A stretch of DNA of 40,386 nucleotides from Rhodospirillaceae bacterium (lineage in GTDB: Bacteria; Pseudomonadota; Alphaproteobacteria; UBA8366; Aestuariispiraceae). The stretch covers positions 1 to 40,386 of the forward strand of contig PAQY01000024.1 in the NCBI GenBank assembly GCA_002709955.1, in the 5' to 3' direction. The position numbers and the translations under genes are program-made. The notes under the pieces were generated by a model, which saw nothing but the letters and a program-made list of their open reading frames with translations, ran no database searches and had not been told where the DNA came from. Positions 1 to 6,274 of this stretch are shown in pieces. The stretch's first letter is position 1. Every line of letters starts with the position of its first letter.

Positions 1-1
1 C

Positions 2-91
2 CCCAATGACGATAGCGTCATCGCCTTCTCACCCTTCGGGATCGAAAACCTGCGAGAGCTCATTGAAATGGACTGTGAACGCGCGCGCTGA
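2..91 (+). CDS. C-terminal end of an unknown protein (5' end outside window)
   Basis: An open frame enters from the left edge and stops with TGA at 89-91, giving 29 residues. It begins PNDDSVIAFSPFGIENLRE and ends in CERAR. The amphipathic, acidic then basic tail reads like a genuine protein C-terminus. I recognise no family. It lies on the side of the oriT that would enter a recipient first, so it may belong to the leading region. The call rests only on codon continuity and composition. Confidence 0.4.
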   Translation, partial: PNDDSVIAFSPFGIENLRELIEMDCERAR

Positions 92-308
92 CCACGCGCG
101 GCCCACGCCGGATGCTTACGAACGGCCTGCAACGCTTGGGCAATGTTTCTGGACGGGTGACGCCTTGCGCGCTGCGTGCATCGCGCACAACAAACATCGC
201 CCTTCCCGTGCTCCATTTTATTGCGCCCCAAGTTGGGTGCAGCCCGCTCTGATGCCTCCAGTCTTTTTCACGATCCGTCCAACGACGATCAATGGAAAGG
301 ATCACAAC

Positions 309-485
309 ATGACCTACGAACAATCCCTCGACCTCGCAGAACTGCAAGCTGACATGGCCTTTGAAACCTACCTCTCAGCCTTTGAGGAGGGTGACCATCC
401 CGAAGTCATAGACAGCCTCGCAACCGAGGCTCTGATTGCCCAAGATCGCTGCGCAGATTTGCGCTCTCAGGATCTGGCTCATTGA
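309..485 (+). CDS. Small acidic hypothetical protein, 58 aa
   Basis: The ATG at 309 is preceded by a GGAAAGG Shine-Dalgarno at 294-300, which fixes this start over longer in-frame readings that look like read-through of non-coding DNA. The protein begins MTYEQSLDLAELQADMAFE and is acidic and helical. No cysteine pairs, signal peptide or membrane segment is visible, and I do not recognise the family. The frame ends at TGA 483-485, nine bases before a perfect 11-bp hairpin, so it appears to be a single-gene transcript. It sits on the probable leading side of the oriT. Small acidic leading-region proteins are often anti-restriction or regulatory, but nothing in the sequence shows that here. Confidence 0.6.
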   Translation: MTYEQSLDLAELQADMAFETYLSAFEEGDHPEVIDSLATEALIAQDRCADLRSQDLAH

Positions 486-493
486 GCCAGATA

Positions 494-521
494 CCCCTGC
501 GGATTGAGTGATCCGCAGGGG
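494..521 (+). terminator. Perfect 11-bp stem-loop after the 58-aa gene
   Basis: CCCCTGCGGAT (494-504), a 6-base loop, then ATCCGCAGGGG (511-521) form an uninterrupted stem right after the stop codon. No T-run follows, so it may be a 3' mRNA-stabilising hairpin or a Rho-assisted terminator rather than a classical intrinsic one. Confidence 0.5.
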
Positions 522-819
522 AGGGCGACCTCCTGTGGGAGGCCCCAGACAGGCAGTTGCAGAAGCTGACACCGACGCGATCGGGCGTCAGCTTTCTTGC
601 TGTTTTCATGTTGATCACTTGATGCGCCTTGGGGGCGTAGACCCTTGAGTGGTGTTTTGTAGGTGAAGGCCCGCGCTCGCTTTGTGCGAGCTGCCAATAG
701 GGTCAGTCAGAATATTTCTGATGGTTGGTGTGGCTTTTGGCAGGCGGCGTGAAGCGCATAGAAATTGAACTCATGCAAAAAGATAAATTGCGCAATATGT
801 ATTATTGATATATGAAGGA

Positions 820-945
820 AAGAGAAGAGAAGGACGTTGGCAGGATATGCCACTTGTCTGCGACATTTGTCCGAGGGGTCTGAGAGCGTGCCACGCAACA
901 GTGAAACCACCACCACATGGATGCGCGTTTGCAAGCAAACGCTGC
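820..945. other. oriT: Putative origin of transfer (oriT) with T-DNA-border-like core
   Basis: The 512-bp gene-free stretch 486-997 lies directly upstream of the MobC-like and relaxase genes, where an oriT is expected. It contains TGGCAGGATAT at 838-848, identical to the first 11 bases of the Agrobacterium T-DNA border as I know it. On the minus strand this reads TATCCTGC, matching the YATCCTG/Y nick core of IncP-type and border-type origins. The predicted nick is on the minus strand between the complements of 841 and 840. The flank at 770-835 is A-rich. A perfect 8-bp inverted repeat follows at 925-942. The predicted polarity would transfer 840 towards 1 first and the mob and T4SS genes last. 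The rest of 522-820 shows only minor hairpins. Confidence 0.55.
925..942. promoter_or_regulatory. Inverted repeat upstream of the mob genes
   Basis: GCGTTTGC, AA, GCAAACGC is a perfect 8-bp inverted repeat about 55 bp before the MobC-like start and about 80 bp from the predicted nick. It could be a binding site for the MobC-like protein, an operator for the mob operon, or an oriT recognition hairpin. Confidence 0.4.
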
Positions 946-997
946 CCCGCACGCGCCGTCGGATATTTGATTTTGGATGTGGCGAGGTACGCTTGTG

Positions 998-1720
998 ATG
1001 AAGACAGGAAGACCAAAACGCCTCAAGCTGGAGCAGCGCATTGAACTGGCGCGGCGATACCATGCAGGTGAAACCCCAAAGGTATTGGCGGAAGCCTATG
1101 GCGTCTCTCGTAGGCATGTGACGCGGCTTGCAAAAGAAGTGAAGGGCGAGGGGCTGGCGGTGCGTGATCCCTCTGAGCGGGTCAGTTTCCGCGCCTCAGC
1201 GTCAGAGCTCGCAGCCTTTGATGCAGAGTGGCAGACACGTGGTTTTGCCAACCGCTCCCAAGCCCTCAATGCAGTGCTGCGCGGACGGTGTGGGTTCCTT
1301 GATGTGCCGCGCGATCTGGTTGCTGAATTCTGCGCCAGTTGGCGACAGGCCAAGGACGTCAGCGACGCGGGTTTGGCGCTCGCAAAGGCGGTGCATCGCG
1401 GCAAGGTGTCTGTGTCGCCAGAGGATCGGGCCTTGCTGGTTGAGTTGCTTGATCTTGCGCAGTGCATGAGCCGTGAGCTTGGCCATATGAAGGATGCAGC
1501 GCAGGTCCGGCGCAAGCAGGATTGGCCGTTAAAGGAAGAAGGGGATGCAGCCCTGCGCGCGCATCGAGATGACCCTGCGTGCGCGACATCGGGGCTGCGC
1601 TTGGTGGCCGGGGAGGGCGGTCGCGAAGGGGCGCGGTCGTCGGCGGCTTTGGCTCCGAACGGTAGAGCTGCGCTGCAGGCGGGTGCGGCCGTGATTGATC
1701 GGAACATCTCCAATGGCTGA
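998..1720 (+). CDS. MobC-like relaxosome accessory DNA-binding protein
   Basis: This 240-residue basic protein is encoded directly before the relaxase and overlaps it by 8 bases. The start at 998 (MKTGRPKRLKLEQRIELA) is chosen for the GCGAGG ribosome site at 982-987; an in-frame upstream codon at 977 lacks one. Residues about 26-46 look like a resolvase-type helix-turn-helix (AEAYGVSRRHVTRLAKE). Residues about 61-96, starting RVSFRASASELAAFDAEW, resemble the ribbon-helix-helix region of MobC-type mobilisation proteins. The C-terminal third is low-complexity and Ala/Arg-rich. The expected role is to bind oriT, help the relaxase nick, and perhaps repress its own operon. The function rests on context plus weak motif resemblance; an ordinary HTH repressor is the alternative. 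Confidence 0.6.
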   Translation: MKTGRPKRLKLEQRIELARRYHAGETPKVLAEAYGVSRRHVTRLAKEVKGEGLAVRDPSERVSFRASASELAAFDAEWQTRGFANRSQALNAVLRGRCGFLDVPRDLVAEFCASWRQAKDVSDAGLALAKAVHRGKVSVSPEDRALLVELLDLAQCMSRELGHMKDAAQVRRKQDWPLKEEGDAALRAHRDDPACATSGLRLVAGEGGREGARSSAALAPNGRAALQAGAAVIDRNISNG

Positions 1721-3641
1721 TCCGCTTGCCCTCTACAGTTCCGTTATGGGCAAGCTCTGGGAGGATGAGCGGATCCGGGGCAAAGCAGCGGCGCGGATTG
1801 ATGCGCGTATCGCGGGTCGGCGGCAGGGGCGCTGCTTTGGACGCGTGGGCTCGATGTCGGCGCGCAACGTCGCCAAGGCCGCCAGTGGCCAGAGCCGCGC
1901 GGCTGTGTTCAAGCGGATCAGGGCAGGGGGCTGCAAAACACAAGCCTCTCTTGGCAACCAGCTTGCCTATATCAATGACAAGGCCGTCTACACCTATTCG
2001 ACCATGACCAACGCGCTGACCGATGACGCGGTGCTGTCTGAAGATCAGAAGTCAGATATCATCGAGGCCTGGTCCGAGACATGGCGCGGATCGACCAAGC
2101 TTGGGTTCACCTCGCACATGCTGCTGTCATTCCCAACAGACGTCACTGTCGATCAGGTGCGCGACATCGCGATGGATTGGACCGAGCATTTTTTCGAGAG
2201 CGGTGAGTATGGCGATCAGTGGGATTACGTCCTCGCCGTGCACGATGACCGAGCCCACAAACACGCCCACATCATTCTGAACAATCGAGGCCTCGATCAG
2301 GGCACGTGGTTTTCTTGCTGGGCCGAGGGTGTGATGTCGCCGCAGCTGATGCGCGAAAAGCAGGCCGAGATCGCGGAAGGTTATGGCGTCATGTTGGACG
2401 CCACCACGCGGCTTGAGCGCGGCATCTTTGAGAAGCCTGCAGGCCTCGCGGAAATCTACCGCGCCAAAGAAGAAGCGCGTCTGCCGCGCGAGATCATCAT
2501 GACCGCCGAGGAGTCAGCCGTCGCACAAGCCCAGGTCGTGGGCTTTGCCAAAGACTACACCGAATTTGCCGATCTGTTGGACCGCATGGACCAGCGCCAT
2601 ATCGCCCGCGCGGTGCGCGGCATGGCGGAGAACCTCGGCACAGGCACCCCATGGAAATTCACCGAAGGAGAGATCGATATGAAGGACATCAAAACCGTCG
2701 GTGATGCCATCGATTATTCTGAGCGCACGATTGAGGCGCTGCGGCTAAAGGCCGAAGAGCTTGATGTGTCTGAGCGCGCCGCGTTCGAGGCCAAGGCCGC
2801 GCCGGTCATCGCGGATCTGTCGCAGATGGTGCCGGACCCAGAACTGCGGGCGCGGTTTGGCAAGCAGCTCGAAGAACCCTATCCGCCCGGTGCTGGAAGC
2901 GAGGTTCTGATTGCAGCGCTGCAATCTGGCGATGACGACGCTTTGAAGGGTGTTCTCGCGCAGGCCGATGAGGCGGGCATGGACAGCAATGAGCTGGTTG
3001 CACGCATCACAGCTGGCGGCACCAAGAATTATGGCATGGCGCAGGACTGGGTTGAGCGTGATATGAATGCCGTCTTGAGCAAAGACGGGCTGACGGTCGA
3101 GAGTGCCAGTGATGAGCAACTCGATAGGGCCTTGGAACGTGTGGACGGGGTTATGGAAGCCCTGACCGAGCGGGCCAAAGAACTGGGCGTCGCAATTGGA
3201 CTCGGCCTTGCAGAGGAAGAAGCGGCAGACCTGCCTTTGATTGATGAGGATGATCGCAGCCCCAATACCTATCTGCAGGATTTGGCGGATATGCTGCGCG
3301 ACGGGCAGTTGTCGGAAGCCCAAGAAGAAACCGTTGAGCGCACCTTGCAGGCCGAGTTGTTCAAAGAGCTGGGTGAGGAAGGCCTCGGCGAGCTGCGGCG
3401 TGGGAACTATGAAGTCCTTGATGACGTGTTGCCCAGCAAGATCGATCAGATCACCGTCACGCAAGAATTCTTGGAAATGACCTTCGAAGAAACCGGCGAC
3501 CAAGTGTTCACCGATCGCGCATCCAGTCTGCAGCAGGACAAGGCAACCGAAGTGGCGCAGCTCAAAGGGCAGCAAGAGGCTCAGGCCTTGGGCAAAGATC
3601 TCGGGCGCGATCGTGGTCTCGACGACGATATGGAATTCTAG
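1713..3641 (+). CDS. virD2: VirD2-like relaxase / mobilisation nuclease
   Basis: This is a 642-residue relaxase that should nick oriT and stay covalently bound to the transferred strand's 5' end. The metal-binding histidine triad is at residues 177-190: HDDRAHKHAHIILNN contains H182, H184 and H186, followed by N190. Tyr86 in QLAYINDK is in the place of the catalytic tyrosine of VirD2-type (MOBP) enzymes. The domain ends near residue 240. The rest is acidic, helical and probably coiled-coil, as in proteins whose tail docks to VirD4. I chose the ATG at 1713; an in-frame TTG at 1695 is possible. The start overlaps the end of the MobC-like gene, suggesting translational coupling. virD4 follows 15 bp downstream. 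Triad and context make the family secure; the exact MOB class is less so. Confidence 0.87.
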   Translation: MADPLALYSSVMGKLWEDERIRGKAAARIDARIAGRRQGRCFGRVGSMSARNVAKAASGQSRAAVFKRIRAGGCKTQASLGNQLAYINDKAVYTYSTMTNALTDDAVLSEDQKSDIIEAWSETWRGSTKLGFTSHMLLSFPTDVTVDQVRDIAMDWTEHFFESGEYGDQWDYVLAVHDDRAHKHAHIILNNRGLDQGTWFSCWAEGVMSPQLMREKQAEIAEGYGVMLDATTRLERGIFEKPAGLAEIYRAKEEARLPREIIMTAEESAVAQAQVVGFAKDYTEFADLLDRMDQRHIARAVRGMAENLGTGTPWKFTEGEIDMKDIKTVGDAIDYSERTIEALRLKAEELDVSERAAFEAKAAPVIADLSQMVPDPELRARFGKQLEEPYPPGAGSEVLIAALQSGDDDALKGVLAQADEAGMDSNELVARITAGGTKNYGMAQDWVERDMNAVLSKDGLTVESASDEQLDRALERVDGVMEALTERAKELGVAIGLGLAEEEAADLPLIDEDDRSPNTYLQDLADMLRDGQLSEAQEETVERTLQAELFKELGEEGLGELRRGNYEVLDDVLPSKIDQITVTQEFLEMTFEETGDQVFTDRASSLQQDKATEVAQLKGQQEAQALGKDLGRDRGLDDDMEF

Positions 3642-3656
3642 AGCGAGGATGAACAG

Positions 3657-5567
3657 ATGAACAAAGCATTTCCTCTTTGGGCTGCCCTGCCCTTTGGCGC
3701 AATCTGCGGCGCGATCCTCGGGACAATCGTTGCCAGCTTCTATCTAACCTTGGCGCTGCGCACGGGGTTTGGGAATTTCGACATGTTGGCGGTTTGGAAT
3801 GCCAGCACGGGATTGCGCGCGGCACACCCCGAAGCGTTCAAGGTGGCTTACGGTGCCGTTGGCTTTGGATCCCTCGGGCTCGGTGGTCTTGCGCTTGCAT
3901 GGACCTGGAAGAAAGAACGCGATGACTATGGTTCAGCCCATTGGCAAACCAAAGCCGAGCTTATGAAAAACGACATGCTCCACGAACCAGGGGAGGGGTT
4001 TGTCTGCGGCAAGCTCGGACTGCCAAGGTCAAAGGGCGGGTTCATTTCCTCCGCGGCCATTCCGCATGTGATGATGGTGGCCCCAACGCGGGCCGGTAAG
4101 GGTGTTGGCTTCGTGATACCGAACTTGATGGCCTTCGCAGGCTCGGTTGTGGTGCTCGATGTCAAAGGCGAGAACTTTGAGAAAACCTCTCGTTTGCGCG
4201 CGCTCAATGGAGATGAGGTCTATCGCTTCAGCCCCTTTGATTGGTCCAATGCCACGCATCGCTACAATCCGCTGTCGCGCATCGCCAAAGCACCAACCTT
4301 TGCGCAGCGGTTCACCGAAGTCAGCATCTTGGCCGATCTGTTCCTCGATAAGGATAACAAGACGCTGGATACGTTCTCTGAAGCGGGCAAGTCGATCTTT
4401 GTGGCCGCCTGTCTGCTGGCGATCCAGCGGGGGACGGCAAACCTTGGCGAAGTGAACAAGATCGTTGCGGGCGGTGAGTACAAGAATGCGCAATACAAAA
4501 CCTATGCAGACGAGGCCGAAGAAACCATCCTGCGCGAACTTTGGACCAATGCGGCAAGTGCGTCATCGCGGTTGCTGACCTCGAATATTCAGGCGCTGAT
4601 GACGGCTGGGCTAAAGCAGTGGGACAATCCTGCGGTGCGCTCAGCCACGCAGGACAGCGATTTTGACTTTGCGACGTTCCGCAAGACGCCGCAGTCGCTC
4701 TATATTGCGGTGTCTGAGGATCATATCGCGACGCTGGCACCACTGTTGCGCCTGATGTTCGCTGATCTGATTGCATCCATCAGATTGAAAGAGCCGGGGC
4801 CAGATGAGCCATGGCCTGTCATGATGATGATTGATGAATTCCAACAGATGGGCGCGATGCCGTATCTGGAACGCGCGATCCATTCGCTGGCGAGCTACGG
4901 CGGCAGGGTAGCGATGATCGCGCAGTCGCTTGCATCCTTGGATCGGATATATGGGCCCGAGGGACGTGAAAGGCTGGAGAACGGGGCAGGGCTGAAGCTT
5001 TACATCACACCGCGGGACCAACGCACGGTGAAAGAGGTGTCGGCTGCCGTGGGTAGCACAACGCGTGAGGCGGTTACGCGCATGTACGGGCGGAACAAAG
5101 GGATACTGGGCGCGACTTCGACGTCAGCGCGACTGGAAGAGCGGCCGCTGTTGTCAGAAACCGAGGCGCGGCTGATGGACCCTGATGAGGTGATCATCCT
5201 CGCGTCACCACAACATCCAATAAAAGCGCAGCGGATCAAGTACTTTGATGACCCAGTGTTTAAGGCGATGGACGCCAAACAGAAAGACAAGCCGTTTCCT
5301 TTTCCGCCAAGTGTGGAAGGCGTGGGGCCATGGGGTGTTGGGGGTGACGAGGACAGAGCGCAGAGGGCGAATGATACCGTGGGCCATGCGCCGGCAAGAG
5401 ATCGTGCAGAACGGCGTGAGGCGCGGGGGATGCGGGTCATGGCTGAAGGGATTGAGATGGAGCAAAAGCCCCAGCCTGAGACGCTCAACCGCGAGGCGGA
5501 TGTACCAAGGGCTTGGGACAGAACGCTGGATATGAGGGAAGAGCTCATCGAGGAGTTGTTAGGGTAA
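3657..5567 (+). CDS. virD4: Type IV coupling protein VirD4/TraG
   Basis: This 636-residue inner-membrane ATPase links the relaxosome to the secretion channel. Two N-terminal membrane segments (about residues 8-31 and 62-84) precede the cytosolic ATPase. Walker A is APTRAGKG at residues 142-149 (Lys148). Walker B is MMMIDEF at 389-395 (Asp393, Glu394). The family signature PHVMMVAPTRAGKG leaves no doubt about the family. The length fits VirD4. A GAGCGAGGA ribosome site at 3641-3649 supports the start. The gene is the third of the mobC-virD2-virD4 operon, placed away from the virB operon that converges on it from the right. The C-terminal 70 residues are charged and probably disordered. Confidence 0.95.
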   Translation: MNKAFPLWAALPFGAICGAILGTIVASFYLTLALRTGFGNFDMLAVWNASTGLRAAHPEAFKVAYGAVGFGSLGLGGLALAWTWKKERDDYGSAHWQTKAELMKNDMLHEPGEGFVCGKLGLPRSKGGFISSAAIPHVMMVAPTRAGKGVGFVIPNLMAFAGSVVVLDVKGENFEKTSRLRALNGDEVYRFSPFDWSNATHRYNPLSRIAKAPTFAQRFTEVSILADLFLDKDNKTLDTFSEAGKSIFVAACLLAIQRGTANLGEVNKIVAGGEYKNAQYKTYADEAEETILRELWTNAASASSRLLTSNIQALMTAGLKQWDNPAVRSATQDSDFDFATFRKTPQSLYIAVSEDHIATLAPLLRLMFADLIASIRLKEPGPDEPWPVMMMIDEFQQMGAMPYLERAIHSLASYGGRVAMIAQSLASLDRIYGPEGRERLENGAGLKLYITPRDQRTVKEVSAAVGSTTREAVTRMYGRNKGILGATSTSARLEERPLLSETEARLMDPDEVIILASPQHPIKAQRIKYFDDPVFKAMDAKQKDKPFPFPPSVEGVGPWGVGGDEDRAQRANDTVGHAPARDRAERREARGMRVMAEGIEMEQKPQPETLNREADVPRAWDRTLDMREELIEELLG

Positions 5568-5857
5568 TAGAGACTGTTGTAGCGACCAACAGCGGTCGTT
5601 CAGGAAAGCCGTAGCGAATTCACCCTTCGAACCCAGAGTGTCTGATGCTGTAAACTGCTCCGACGACTGCGATGCGCAGAGACCGAACTTTGCAGAAATG
5701 TGCAAGCTGCACATTTTTGAACTCATTCAAGTAAATGATTAGCCGCATTCACTATGGTTGAAGCAAAATATCCGGTTCGTGTCCCGACCTTGTTTCTGTT
5801 TAGCGCGGTATAACTTCCGTATTCCTAAGACATCCTCAAACACGAAAGGAAGACAGG

Positions 5858-6013
5858 ATGTCAAAAACCAAAGCCATGAACTCGAAAGCTGCGGGACGTA
5901 TTCAATCCGCAACCGCCCCAAAGACTGGCGGGCAAACAGCAAAAGGCAGTTTCGCCGCACGTGCTCAGAGTGCTGCTGCAAAAAGCTCCAACCGTAGCAG
6001 CTCTAAGAAATAA
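5858..6013 (+). CDS. Small basic SMP-like protein, 51 aa
   Basis: The ATG at 5858 follows an AAAGGAAG ribosome site. The 51-residue product (MSKTKAMNSKAAGRIQSATA, later GSFAARAQSAAAKSS) is rich in Ala, Ser and Lys. It matches a widespread bacterial small-protein pattern resembling the seed-maturation-protein (SMP) repeat, which is my recollection of the family and not a search result. It has no signal peptide or membrane segment. The 290-bp gap upstream (5568-5857) holds only a possible -10 (TATAAC, about 5809) without a convincing -35. A strong hairpin follows at 6020-6046, so this gene can be transcribed alone, with read-through into the next two genes. Function is unknown. Confidence 0.7.
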   Translation: MSKTKAMNSKAAGRIQSATAPKTGGQTAKGSFAARAQSAAAKSSNRSSSKK

Positions 6014-6019
6014 ATTGGT

Positions 6020-6046
6020 CGGGATGGTGGTAACGCCACCATCCCG
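6020..6046 (+). terminator. Stem-loop terminator or attenuator between the SMP-like gene and the next ORF
   Basis: CGGGATGGTGG (6020-6030), loop TAACG, CCACCATCCCG (6036-6046) form a perfect 11-bp stem followed by a short TTAT. It lies 7 bp after the SMP-like stop and before a good ribosome site (GAGGTGAG), so it may be a partial terminator setting the ratio of the first gene to the following pair. Confidence 0.65.
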
Positions 6047-6085
6047 TTATCGAGGTGAGACATGTACTAATCCCGAGACAAAGAT

Positions 6086-6274
6086 TTGAACAAGGTAATT
6101 TCCGACGCCGTAAATTCAGGGGCACGTTTTGTAAGCGGCAAGAAGCATGGGAAGCTGTTTCTGCCCGAAGGCGGCATGCTCGTTTTTTCCAAAACCCCAA
6201 GCGATGTGCGCGCCTCCCGGAATGTGAAATCCGAACTCGCAAGGCTACGTCGAAATCAGGGGTTGATGGCATGA
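6086..6274 (+). CDS. Small HicA-like ORF, 62 aa, with stop just upstream of a TTG start
   Basis: Read from TTG 6086, the product has GKKHGKLFLPEGGMLVFSK followed by TPSDVRASRN. This glycine-histidine-beta-strand layout recalls HicA/YcfA (double-stranded-RNA-binding fold) mRNA interferases, with His21 in the place of the catalytic histidine. That is a resemblance, not a firm family match. The best ribosome site (GAGGTGAG, 6052-6059) actually serves an ATG at 6062 in the same frame, but that reading is ATG-TAC-TAA. Without the TAA the frame would run MY-x-SRDKDLNKVIS, a credible native N-terminus. So this is either a gene silenced by a nonsense codon, or a TTG-started gene behind a two-codon mini-ORF. 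Its stop overlaps the next start as ATGA, implying translational coupling. Confidence 0.5.
   Translation: MNKVISDAVNSGARFVSGKKHGKLFLPEGGMLVFSKTPSDVRASRNVKSELARLRRNQGLMA

Noticed and set aside
6-308. Upstream extension of the 58-aa frame to a 159-aa protein
   Set aside because: No ribosome site at the early start, low-complexity and Cys/Trp-rich composition, and a good Shine-Dalgarno at 294-300 directly before ATG 309.
2745-3575. 276-aa antisense frame over the relaxase
   Set aside because: It is the reverse-strand shadow of a well-supported relaxase with high third-position GC; no ribosome site or family motif.
5790-5815. Promoter with TTGTTT and TATAAC before the SMP-like gene
   Set aside because: The spacing is only about 13 bp, too short for a sigma-70 promoter, and no better -35 is found.
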